A stretch of 8,611 nucleotides of DNA from Lachnospiraceae bacterium (GCA_017960415.1 JAGCZE010000312.1:1-8611); one strand, 5' to 3'. Numbered from the stretch's first letter, positions 1 to 7,333 are shown. Translations and numbers: made by a program. Notes: generated by a model not told the origin, from the letters alone.

Positions 1-35
1 ACTTCGTTCAGCAGTACACATTTCTAAAGGAAATC

Positions 36-90
36 TATAAAAGCTGTCATATCAGAAAAGTCGATTATTCCCGATATGACAGCTTTTTAC
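36..90. terminator. Bidirectional hairpin terminator
   Basis: A perfect 14-bp inverted repeat (40-53, AAAGCTGTCATATC; 73-86, GATATGACAGCTTT) encloses a 19-nt loop. Read on the minus strand, the stem is followed by TTTTATAGATTT, so it fits as the terminator of the esterase-GH43 gene that ends at 141. Read on the plus strand, it is followed by a short T run (84-88), so it could also stop transcription entering from a gene left of the window. The loop is longer than usual, but the stem is strong. Confidence 0.8.
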
Positions 91-107
91 CTTGTGCCGT
101 ATGTATT

Positions 108-129
108 ATATGTTACACATGTCACATAT
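108..129. promoter_or_regulatory. CRP/FNR-like near-palindrome
   Basis: ATATGT (108-113) and ACATAT (124-129) are inverted arms of a 22-bp near-palindrome. Its core, TGTTA-N6-TCACA (111-126), matches the CRP/FNR-type pattern TGTGA-N6-TCACA at nine of ten positions. It lies between the stop codon of the esterase-GH43 gene and its terminator, an odd place for an operator. The A+T-rich context makes chance plausible. Confidence 0.25.
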
Positions 130-140
130 TTTGTCTATAC

Positions 141-2909
141 TTAATGCAAGAATTCAAAACTTTTCAGGCTGCATCCGCCCGAACCCTTAAAGGTCAGATA
201 CAACGGCTGCTTTCCATCCGGGAATGTCTTTCCTTCGAACAGGCACTCACCCGCGGTCCAAATATTGGTTCCCTGAACCTTGATCTGTCCAAGGACCTCA
301 CCGTTATATGCAGCACGTATCTCAAAATATCCGTTTGCATAAGCCCTGGTGAATATTCTCAGTCCCTTAACGCCGCTGCAGTCAAAATACTTGAATCCTA
401 CCGTCATGCCATCGGTGATCTTGCGGATATAAGCGTAAGGATACTGTTCCTCTCCGCCGTTCTGAACAACTCTGGCCGCACTGTCATTGACATAGATGTC
501 ATGCTTGTCATTAAAGATATTGCAGACAATGTAAGCGGGATATTCTCCCTTGTCGGGAAGCGGGCCGCCGTTCAAGCCACATGAAGTGATCTCAGCCTGG
601 ATGATACTACCGTCGGCATTAAACTCAAGAGGTTCTGCGCAGCCCTGTCTCGAGAACCAGTTGCCGTTGGTATGTCTGTGATAGAAAATATACCATTTGC
701 CGGCAATCTCAACCATGCTTCCGTGATTGTTCGCACCGTATGCCGAGGCCTCTTCGGCAGGCTTGTAGGAACCGATATGCAGATCGCAGTTGCTTACAAG
801 CACTCCGCCGTACTTAAACTCACCTCTCGGATCGTCTGCCGTAGCATAGCACAGCTCATGCATAACCTCTGAAGAATAGATGAAATAATACTTGCCGTCC
901 TTCTTTCTGATAGAAGCCGCTTCAAAATAAGCATGACCTTCGAATCCGCTTCCTGCACTGTATTCACTGCCGGGAACTACGATCTTCGGTTCTTCGACGA
1001 TCGTAAGCATGTCAGGGCCAAGTACGGTCAGCATAGCACCGTGTCTTGACTTATCTCCTCTTCCGCAGAAACCGGTATACAGATAGGTCAGATCTCCTTC
1101 GGTCAGAACGCCGGGATCGAACTGTGGCTCATCTCCCGCACGGTCACCGAGTCTGGTGCCGTCGGCATAATGTACATAGCCCAGGAATTTATATCTGCCG
1201 GCAGGCGTATCGCATACCGCAACCGAAACAACATTGACCTTATCCAGGACATAGAACAGATAATACTTTCCGTCGGGTCCCACGGTCACATCAGGTGCAT
1301 ACAGGCACATATGGCCGTCGGGGTTGAACGGATCCGATGTCTTCGGATAGATAATTCCTTCATAACGCCAGTTCGCAAGATCATTGACAGGAGCCGACCA
1401 GCATACATAGTCACCCATGCAGAAGGTCTCGCTGTCATACTGGTCATGTGAACCGTATACATATACTCTGTCGCCGAATACATAAGGCTCCCCATCAGGA
1501 ATATATTCCCATGAAGGAAGATAGGGATTGAACGCAAGGCGTTTGCCGTATCCGGGGAATTCCTTCTTCGGAACGGAACCTGCCGAGCCAAACTCCATCT
1601 CCGCCCGATCCTTATCTGTGTACGGAACCCACTTCGGAAGCGGCTCTCCGTCCCATCCGTGGCCGTTGGGATCGCCGGTCTTGATAAAGTTGGCAAAATA
1701 ATCGCACATCTGCCTTGCGAGATCAAAATGTCTGCCCTTAAAAGGTCTCCAGCATTTTCCGAGTGATTCGAAGAAGAACCACAGATCGCAGGAATGGAAA
1801 GTACCTGCGTGATCCCAGCCGGGGATATCGGGAGCAAAACGGTAATAGAACATATCCTTGCTGTCGGCTTTATTGGCCTGAGCCTCAAGGAATGCCGTTT
1901 TGACCGATCTTTCAACGGTATTGATGCCTCCCATGCGGAATTCATCATCCGTATTGCCTGACATTACCGGAACGGGTGCACGTTTGCCGGCAATGAAGCG
2001 GCTCATGGCGTCTTCATTATATACCTTGCCGTCAACAAACGGGAACATCCTCGGATGCGTCTGGGCGAATTCGGCATATTTGGCCCTGATGGTCAGAGCA
2101 TCGATCTCTCTGGCCTCATCAAGGCTCTTAACACCCATGAATTCAAAGAAATCCTCGCCCTTCTTCTCTGCCTTATCGAGGGTCAGAGGCTTGAACAGGT
2201 CATCTTCGCGGTCAAAATTCCTGATCATTCCGCTAAGGATCACCGCTCCCTTTATATCATCAAAATTCTGCTCACATGTAAGCTGATTCATTACACTTCC
2301 ACCGCCTGCCGACTGTCCGGCAATGGTAATGCGGTCGGGATCGCCACCGAATGCGGCAATGTTTCTGCGAACCCACTTAAGTCCGGCCTGCTGGTCAAGA
2401 AGTCCGAAGTTACCGGGAGTATCCGTGGATTCCGCAGTGATCTCGGGATGAGCCAGGAAACCGAATGCTCCGAGCCTGTATCCTACGCTTACTACAACAA
2501 CGCCTCTGCGTGCCAGTTTCTCTCCTTCAAACTCCATCTCTGCGGTATAGCCCCACTGGAAACCGCCGCCGAAGAACCACAGCAAAACGGGCTGTTTCTC
2601 ATCGGTTTTCTTGGCTGAAGTCCAAACATTCAGATACAGACAATCCTCACTTATGGGAATCTCGGGATCCACATGCCATTCACGATCGTACAGACCGTCA
2701 CCGGTGCCGGGTGTATCCTGCATCGATATCGGGCCGAACTCATATGCCGTTCTTACCCCCTGCCAGTCCTCACATTTCTGAGGAGCTCTCCATCTGTTCT
2801 TTCCTACGGGCGGTGCTGCAAAAGGTACACCCTTGAATGCGGTAACTCTCGGATCATTGCCGGGCAGTCCGCGCAGCTCGCCGTTTTCAACCCTTACAGT
2901 TCTTAACAT
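141..2909 (-). CDS. Carboxylesterase type B / GH43 glycosidase fusion with CBM6-like C-terminus
   Basis: A 922-aa three-part enzyme with no signal peptide or membrane segment, so probably cytoplasmic. Residues ~1-455 are a complete type-B carboxylesterase: EDCLYLNV at 88-95, nucleophile Ser200 in GQSAGG, candidate acid Glu323 and His372 (FHSCDLW). The oxyanion loop reads FFGGGF (112-117), with Phe in place of the usual HGGG histidine. Residues ~457-790 are a GH43 five-bladed propeller: candidate base Asp472 (YIPDGEP), Asp540 (LYAPDV) and acid Glu663 (FEAAS; Glu657 is the alternative). Residues ~790-922 resemble a CBM6-type beta-sandwich. The inferred role is to de-acylate imported acetylated or feruloylated xylo/arabino-oligosaccharides and remove xylose or arabinose in one polypeptide; the substrate cannot be read from sequence. 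The ATG at 2909 has GGAGG (2917-2921) 7 nt upstream. The gene stands alone, divergent from the EAL gene. Domain calls are firm; specificity is open. Confidence 0.93.
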   Translation of the reverse strand: MLRTVRVENGELRGLPGNDPRVTAFKGVPFAAPPVGKNRWRAPQKCEDWQGVRTAYEFGPISMQDTPGTGDGLYDREWHVDPEIPISEDCLYLNVWTSAKKTDEKQPVLLWFFGGGFQWGYTAEMEFEGEKLARRGVVVVSVGYRLGAFGFLAHPEITAESTDTPGNFGLLDQQAGLKWVRRNIAAFGGDPDRITIAGQSAGGGSVMNQLTCEQNFDDIKGAVILSGMIRNFDREDDLFKPLTLDKAEKKGEDFFEFMGVKSLDEAREIDALTIRAKYAEFAQTHPRMFPFVDGKVYNEDAMSRFIAGKRAPVPVMSGNTDDEFRMGGINTVERSVKTAFLEAQANKADSKDMFYYRFAPDIPGWDHAGTFHSCDLWFFFESLGKCWRPFKGRHFDLARQMCDYFANFIKTGDPNGHGWDGEPLPKWVPYTDKDRAEMEFGSAGSVPKKEFPGYGKRLAFNPYLPSWEYIPDGEPYVFGDRVYVYGSHDQYDSETFCMGDYVCWSAPVNDLANWRYEGIIYPKTSDPFNPDGHMCLYAPDVTVGPDGKYYLFYVLDKVNVVSVAVCDTPAGRYKFLGYVHYADGTRLGDRAGDEPQFDPGVLTEGDLTYLYTGFCGRGDKSRHGAMLTVLGPDMLTIVEEPKIVVPGSEYSAGSGFEGHAYFEAASIRKKDGKYYFIYSSEVMHELCYATADDPRGEFKYGGVLVSNCDLHIGSYKPAEEASAYGANNHGSMVEIAGKWYIFYHRHTNGNWFSRQGCAEPLEFNADGSIIQAEITSCGLNGGPLPDKGEYPAYIVCNIFNDKHDIYVNDSAARVVQNGGEEQYPYAYIRKITDGMTVGFKYFDCSGVKGLRIFTRAYANGYFEIRAAYNGEVLGQIKVQGTNIWTAGECLFEGKTFPDGKQPLYLTFKGSGGCSLKSFEFLH

Positions 2910-2916
2910 ACCTTAT

Positions 2917-2974
2917 CCTCCATACAAATCTGTTTTATAATACGATCATACAACAACAGATATTGCTCTCACAA
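2917..2974 (-). promoter_or_regulatory. Candidate promoter and RBS of the esterase-GH43 gene
   Basis: On the minus strand TTGTGA (2969-2974), an 18-bp spacer and TATGAT (2945-2950) form a moderate sigma-70/SigA-type promoter. It would start transcription near 2938 and give a ~29-nt leader. The RBS GGAGG lies at 2917-2921. The RBS is clear; the promoter is only a fair match in A+T-rich DNA. I saw no convincing cre or sugar-repressor operator. Confidence 0.4.
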
Positions 2975-3033
2975 CTCGGATTTTGCTATAAATTGTCAGA
3001 TAATTGCTTTTGTATCTATTTTGTGATTTTCAA

Positions 3034-3196
3034 TTACTATTCACCCCCACCCCCCGTATATTCACAATTCGCCTGCTTCGCAGGCGAATTGTGAATATAC
3101 AGGGGTGGTGTTACTGCTTCGCAGTATATGCCAATTGGAAAGCTCTTTGAAAGCAAGCTTTCAAGAGCTTTTCATTGGCATAAATGTGAATAGTAA
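3034..3196 (+). repeat. MITE-like palindromic repeat, copy 1
   Basis: A 163-bp non-coding element bounded by perfect 11-bp terminal inverted repeats, TTACTATTCAC (3034-3044) and GTGAATAGTAA (3186-3196). Inside are three hairpins. A: arms 3056-3076 and 3080-3100, a perfect 21-bp stem with loop TTC, further extended by C-rich (3044-3055) and G-rich (3101-3110) flanks. B: TACTGC-TTC-GCAGTA (3112-3126). C: outer arms TATGCCAAT/ATTGGCATA (3127-3135, 3174-3182) with an inner 14-bp stem carrying one bulge (3140-3170). A homologous copy lies at 7804-7967 in opposite orientation. No transposase is encoded, so if mobile it moves in trans. ATTTTCAA flanks it on the left (3026-3033) and, after two bases, on the right (3199-3206), a possible target duplication. 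Confidence 0.88.
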
Positions 3197-3227
3197 CAAT
3201 TTTCAAACAAATATATTATAACTATAC

Positions 3228-3256
3228 TTCCAAAATAGGAAAGAATATGCTATAAT
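3228..3256 (+). promoter_or_regulatory. Extended -10 promoter of the GGDEF/EAL gene
   Basis: A perfect TATAAT (3251-3256) is preceded by TGC (3248-3250), giving an extended -10 (TGn). The -35 position 17 bp upstream is a weak TTCCAA (3228-3233), as is common for extended -10 promoters. The predicted start is near 3263, with a ~40-nt leader. A small inverted repeat, TTCC (3228-3231) / GGAA (3238-3241), covers the -35 area and could be an operator, though it is short. Repeat copy 1 ends about 30 bp upstream. Confidence 0.6.
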
Positions 3257-3302
3257 TAATAATACGTCACACGAGTACACATTTCGGAAAGGGGTGATAC
3301 GA

Positions 3303-4991
3303 TTGGATAAGAAAAGGACAGAGACGTATTTTCAGCTTTTAGAGCAGATGGTCGACACAATGAACGATCCCGAGAATTTTGACCGGGAACACTTTGTGAG
3401 CATTTTGACGGACGTTTCCAATTTTTTCCGCCTTTCCAAAGGTGTAACGGAGTTCTATAAAACCATCAGTCAGGAAAAGATCGGCGACGGCGAAGTTTTG
3501 ATCGACTTTGACAATGGCAAGGAAGGAAAACCCGTCATTGCCAGGCGCCTCGTGACCAGGTCCATGGCTGTCGTAAAGGGCACCCTGTACCAATCTCCCG
3601 ATGTTGAACCTCTCGATGACGACGAAAAAAGAAGACTCGATATCATGCTGAGGGCCCTGCTGAGCTTTGTCAGCAGGAACAGGCTTCTCAACGCCGTTGA
3701 ACGGATGGGTTTCTTCGACGAGAACAATTATCCCAATCTTCGTTCCTTCAAACGTGCGATCGAAGCGATCAATACCGAACACAGTCTTACCGAATATACC
3801 GCAGCATGCTTTAATTTACGAAATTTCACCCTCATCAACCAGGAGATCGGACGCGAGAAGGCCGACATTGCGATGCACAATTATTTTCTCCTGCTCACCT
3901 CCCTTGTGGGCAAAGACGGCATCGTATGCAGAATGGGAGGTGACAATTTTGTTGCGATCTTCAGGAACGAACTTACCGAAAGGGTAAAGGATGCATTCCT
4001 GGGCGCACCGGTATTCTACGACGAATCCAATGACAAACGCATCCAGATTTCGGCCAGAGCAGGACTCTTCAGCATCCCGCCCGAATTTATCCTTGAGCAT
4101 TACGGTTTCATTACCGAAAAGATCATTTCTACGGCACTTGTTGCGCGTCAGGATGGCAGCGGCCCGATCGTCAAGTATGAAAATACGCTTTTGACCCTCA
4201 AGGAAAAGCATATGAAGCTCCAGGCCAAGATCCTTCACGCCCTGGACAATAACGAATTTGAAGTTTACTATCAGCCCAAGGTCGATATAAGAAACGGCAA
4301 CATAATCGGAGCCGAGGCCCTCTGCCGCTGGAAATGTGACGGCAAGGTCATTGCTCCGAGCGAATTCATCCCTATTTTGGAACAGAGTATGGAGATATGC
4401 CGGCTCGACTTCCACATGCTCGATCTCGTGTGCAGGGATATACGCAGGTGGCTGGCTGCGGGACGTAAGGCGATCAAGATCTCTGTCAATCTGTCCCGTA
4501 AGCATCTTGTAGATGTCGATATTCTTGATCATATTCTTGAAGTCATTGACAGATATGAGGTTCCTCACAGATATATAGAGATCGAATTTACCGAAACAAC
4601 TTCCGAAGTGGGCTTTGCCCAGTTGAAGCATCTTGTCAGGGGATTACAGGACGAAGGTATCTATACCGCAGTGGACGATTTCGGTGTCGGATATTCATCA
4701 CTGAACACGATCCGCGAGATACCCTGGAATGTCCTAAAGATCGATAAATGCTTCCTGCCCCAGGACACCGACAAGAAAAGCAGCAATACGAGCCTTATGT
4801 ATACTCATGTCGTATCTATGGGACGGGATCTCGGACTTGAATGTATCACTGAAGGCGTTGAAACCGTCAAACAGGTTGAAACGCTCCGGAATTGCAGATG
4901 TTATTTTGCGCAGGGCTATATATTCGACAAGCCCCTTCCCGCAGATAAATTCGAGAAGAGGCTTGACAATCCTCATTATGATGTGCCGTGA
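3303..4991 (+). CDS. Degenerate-GGDEF, intact-EAL c-di-GMP phosphodiesterase
   Basis: A 562-aa soluble protein counted from the TTG at 3303. An in-frame GTG at 3294 would lie inside the Shine-Dalgarno AAAGGGGTGAT (3288-3298), so the TTG, 8 nt after GGGG, is the likelier start. Residues ~1-125 match no domain I recognise and may be a small sensor. Residues ~160-290 are a GGDEF domain whose signature reads GGDNF (212-216), with Asn for the catalytic Glu and NLRNF where DxDxF is usual, so cyclase activity is probably lost. Residues ~305-555 are an EAL domain with its catalytic set apparently complete: Glu338 (EAL), Asn396 (SVNLS), Glu428 (EFTE), Asp458-Asp459 (DDFGVGYSS), Lys479, Glu517 (EGVE) and Gln537 (QGY). 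The inferred role is hydrolysis of c-di-GMP to pGpG in the cytoplasm, with the pseudo-GGDEF as a possible nucleotide-sensing module. It is monocistronic, with its own promoter and terminator. Confidence 0.93.
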   Translation: MDKKRTETYFQLLEQMVDTMNDPENFDREHFVSILTDVSNFFRLSKGVTEFYKTISQEKIGDGEVLIDFDNGKEGKPVIARRLVTRSMAVVKGTLYQSPDVEPLDDDEKRRLDIMLRALLSFVSRNRLLNAVERMGFFDENNYPNLRSFKRAIEAINTEHSLTEYTAACFNLRNFTLINQEIGREKADIAMHNYFLLLTSLVGKDGIVCRMGGDNFVAIFRNELTERVKDAFLGAPVFYDESNDKRIQISARAGLFSIPPEFILEHYGFITEKIISTALVARQDGSGPIVKYENTLLTLKEKHMKLQAKILHALDNNEFEVYYQPKVDIRNGNIIGAEALCRWKCDGKVIAPSEFIPILEQSMEICRLDFHMLDLVCRDIRRWLAAGRKAIKISVNLSRKHLVDVDILDHILEVIDRYEVPHRYIEIEFTETTSEVGFAQLKHLVRGLQDEGIYTAVDDFGVGYSSLNTIREIPWNVLKIDKCFLPQDTDKKSSNTSLMYTHVVSMGRDLGLECITEGVETVKQVETLRNCRCYFAQGYIFDKPLPADKFEKRLDNPHYDVP

Positions 4992-5017
4992 CGATCCACG
5001 GCACATCCTTTTTATTC
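4980..5017 (+). terminator. Intrinsic terminator overlapping the EAL stop codon
   Basis: A perfect 11-bp stem, GATGTGCCGTG (4980-4990) and CACGGCACATC (4997-5007), with a 6-nt loop, is followed by CTTTTTATTCTTTT. The TGA stop (4989-4991) sits at the end of the left arm, so the terminator starts inside the coding sequence. The convergent minus-strand gene ends only 46 nt away (5038). On that strand the same stem is not followed by a T run, so termination in that direction would be weak. Confidence 0.88.
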
Positions 5018-5037
5018 TTTTGTCGGTAGCAGCCATC

Positions 5038-7221
5038 TCATTTGGCTTTTATAGCCGCCTCCATAGAACTGTTATCGGTCTTCAGCATATAGAACCAGCT
5101 CAGTCTGTTTTTCGCATCGAACTCGTAATTGTATTCAAAGCACTGATATTTCAATATCCAATCATAATAATACGGTGAATCGGTATTGTCCTCATCATAG
5201 AAAATGCCGTTTTTGTCATAATAGCCGTGTGACGTGAACATGGGTATCTCTTTCTGCATATCCACAAGATATTTCTGATATGCTGTCATAGGCACACCTG
5301 CAATGTCCATGATCATGGATGACAGATAATTGGCGCTGACATTCTTAAATCTGTCATTATACTTTCCGCCCTCATTTATATCATAATTGGCCCAGATAAC
5401 CAGAGGCGTCTCATAATACGAGAATTTCTCCGCAGTAGAATAATTGCTCTTGCTCTTGCCATACAGAGTTGTATAGAAATCGCTGCTCAGGTTCGGAAGA
5501 TGATCTCCCCACATAACAATGATCGTGGGTTCATCGATCTTTTCAAAATAATCGGTCAGTTCCTTGAAGCCTTCATCGCTGTAATCAACAAGGTTGATGT
5601 ATCTCTTGAATTGCTGATCACCCGCATGAGCTCCGGTCACATTAATATCCTGTACGAAGTTGTCAAAATCATTTTCATATCCGCCGTGATTCTGCATCGT
5701 GACATTGAAGATATAGAACGGCGCGCTTGTCTGCTGTCTCTGTTCTTCGTACATTTTTATGATGTATCGCGAATCGGCGCTGTCGGAAACGAATTTTCTC
5801 ACATAATCGCTGTCTTCAAGAGTATCTTCGATCGATTCAAGCGAAACAAACTCCGAAAATCCTAGGTTCGGATAAGCCTTGGTACGGCTGTAGCCTTTGG
5901 CCTTGTAGGGATGGAATGCCATATTGCCGCAATATCCCATGTCTATCATGTTCCATGTGATCGAGGGCTCTATATCCTTTACATACAATGCGTAAGGTAC
6001 AGCGCTGTCAGGGAAGAATGCCGCAGAATTGCCCGTAATAACCTCATATTCCGTGATCGCCGTTCTTCCTCCGAATACATCCACATCCATCTTGCCCAAT
6101 ATCGCGTTATCTTTCCCGGCAAGGCTGTGAATATATTCCAGCGGATCCTCCGAAAGCTCGACATTTTCAAACCAGGTAAAATCCATCAGGCTTTCGTTCA
6201 TAACAAATATAATATTGGGATTGGTCTGTCCGTCGTCCATATCCGCGCTGTCGCTGGTATAACCGGAATTCTCCATCATTTCACCGACAGAATTCTTCGA
6301 ATATCCTTCGGGCTCAAATACCTGCATATAGTAAATGCCTCTGAAGAAATTCAGGAGTTCTCCGTTTGTCTTGTAGCTTTTCAGCGGGTTGAAGGTCTTA
6401 ACTTTGATACCCTGATCCAAAGGATATGCCGCATAGGCAAATGTATAAAATACAATATAGATCAAAAGTGTTCCGGGAATAATATAAAAAAGCCTCTTCC
6501 AACCCGATACCCTCTTCTCTTCCGCAGGAAGGAAAGTCAGGACGCAGAACATCCCCGCACCGGTAAAGAAGGTTTCCATCATCCTCCAGATCGGCACGAT
6601 ACTGTAATTGCCGAGAACGTTCAAAGCCGTACCGGTTGTATAAATATCCGCCGCCTGGATCGGTTCGCCTCTGAATTGATTAACATAATAATTCACTGTG
6701 GCAAAAAGAACGGTAAAACAATATACCCCGAGAATCGCTCCCTTTAACCTGTTGGTAATGAGATAAAAGAGAGTGAACAGAGCCGCCATGATCATAAGAT
6801 TGAACACTATCGCTTCAAGCTTAATATCCTGCCATTTATTGTTTATGATATGCTCTCCTGCCCAAAAAGCCATAAAGATGCCTATGATGATCGAGCACAT
6901 TTGAACACTGTACACCGCACGTTTAGGCAGTTTCAGCTTCACCAGGGGAAGTACTGTGCAGACCGTGGCAAATAAAAATACCTTAATGATACGTACCAGA
7001 TCCAGTGTTGTTTTTGTCTTGGTGATCTTAAGATAGAATTTTGTATTCAGAAAAAATACCGCAAGCAATGCCATAAACACCAGCATCCTGATGATCAGCA
7101 TGCGCTGCGTTTTCTTTGAATCTTCATAAACCAGGAATTTTGAAAAAACTTTCACTATTCGGTCCGAAAGGCCCTTAAAAACATCCCCGGCCTTACGGGT
7201 AAAATTCATTACCATTTCCAT
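5038..7221 (-). CDS. LtaS-family membrane sulfatase-fold phosphoglycerol transferase
   Basis: A 727-aa protein of the LtaS/MdoB (COG1368) type. The N-terminal third carries about six or seven hydrophobic segments (roughly 41-60, 79-97, 105-122, 138-155, 160-180, 216-232, 243-264). The C-terminal sulfatase-fold domain (~333-650) would face outside. Family residues are visible: metal-site Glu343 (MNES), catalytic-type Thr387 in GGRTAITEYEVITG, Arg445 (YSRTKAYPNLGF), His512 (MQNHGGY) and Asp573-His574 (WGDHLP). Known relatives move glycerol-phosphate from phosphatidylglycerol onto lipoteichoic acid or other glycans; which acceptor is used here is unknown, so I withhold ltaS. The start is uncertain: ATGs lie at 7221, 7215 and 7209, and only a weak RBS-like GCGGA (7233-7237) precedes them. 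It follows an XRE regulator on the same strand but is separated from it by a hairpin terminator. Confidence 0.92.
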   Translation of the reverse strand: MEMVMNFTRKAGDVFKGLSDRIVKVFSKFLVYEDSKKTQRMLIIRMLVFMALLAVFFLNTKFYLKITKTKTTLDLVRIIKVFLFATVCTVLPLVKLKLPKRAVYSVQMCSIIIGIFMAFWAGEHIINNKWQDIKLEAIVFNLMIMAALFTLFYLITNRLKGAILGVYCFTVLFATVNYYVNQFRGEPIQAADIYTTGTALNVLGNYSIVPIWRMMETFFTGAGMFCVLTFLPAEEKRVSGWKRLFYIIPGTLLIYIVFYTFAYAAYPLDQGIKVKTFNPLKSYKTNGELLNFFRGIYYMQVFEPEGYSKNSVGEMMENSGYTSDSADMDDGQTNPNIIFVMNESLMDFTWFENVELSEDPLEYIHSLAGKDNAILGKMDVDVFGGRTAITEYEVITGNSAAFFPDSAVPYALYVKDIEPSITWNMIDMGYCGNMAFHPYKAKGYSRTKAYPNLGFSEFVSLESIEDTLEDSDYVRKFVSDSADSRYIIKMYEEQRQQTSAPFYIFNVTMQNHGGYENDFDNFVQDINVTGAHAGDQQFKRYINLVDYSDEGFKELTDYFEKIDEPTIIVMWGDHLPNLSSDFYTTLYGKSKSNYSTAEKFSYYETPLVIWANYDINEGGKYNDRFKNVSANYLSSMIMDIAGVPMTAYQKYLVDMQKEIPMFTSHGYYDKNGIFYDEDNTDSPYYYDWILKYQCFEYNYEFDAKNRLSWFYMLKTDNSSMEAAIKAK

Positions 7222-7240
7222 AATTATTTCATTCCGCTTT

Positions 7241-7277
7241 CAAACAAAAAATTAAGGGATACTACTATCGTATCCCT
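7241..7277 (-). terminator. Intrinsic terminator in the leader of the LtaS-like gene
   Basis: A perfect 8-bp stem, AGGGATAC (7255-7262) and GTATCCCT (7270-7277), with a 7-nt loop. Read on the minus strand it is followed by TTAATTTTTTGTTTG. It ends about 20 nt before the ATG of the LtaS-like gene and starts 57 nt after the XRE stop codon. It may simply end the XRE transcript. Because a good promoter lies upstream of it (7305-7333), it may instead act as an attenuator for the LtaS-like gene. Confidence 0.75.
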
Positions 7278-7304
7278 ACAATATCTACTATTCAAACCTT
7301 AATG

Positions 7305-7333
7305 ATTCTATCATAAGTTGCCGAGATTGTCCA
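7305..7333 (-). promoter_or_regulatory. Promoter of the LtaS-like gene
   Basis: On the minus strand TGGACA (7328-7333), a 17-bp spacer (7311-7327) and TAGAAT (7305-7310) match the vegetative consensus at five of six bases in each hexamer with ideal spacing. The -35 abuts the XRE stop codon (7335-7337). The predicted start near 7298 gives a ~77-nt leader that contains the whole terminator hairpin at 7255-7277. Confidence 0.55.

Noticed and set aside
144..2906. Several plus-strand open frames of 60-190 codons opposite the esterase-GH43 gene.
   Set aside because: They are antisense to a strongly supported coding sequence, lack ribosome binding sites and show no recognisable protein features.
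3042..3110. C/G-rich runs (CACCCCCACCCCCC and AGGGGTGGTG) considered as a G-quadruplex.
   Set aside because: Each strand has too few closely spaced G runs. The two stretches pair with each other and extend hairpin A, which explains them better.
13..3285. The 12-mer AGTACACATTTC occurs at 13-24 and at 3274-3285, each just before a purine-rich RBS-like stretch.
   Set aside because: A shared 12-mer is expected a few times by chance among all positions and strands of a window this size, and flanks beyond it do not match.
7224..7295. A short minus-strand open frame from a TTG in the LtaS-like leader, ending just before the ATG, considered as a leader peptide.
   Set aside because: It would start about 3 nt from the predicted transcript start with no RBS, and its codons show no run of one amino acid that would suggest attenuation.
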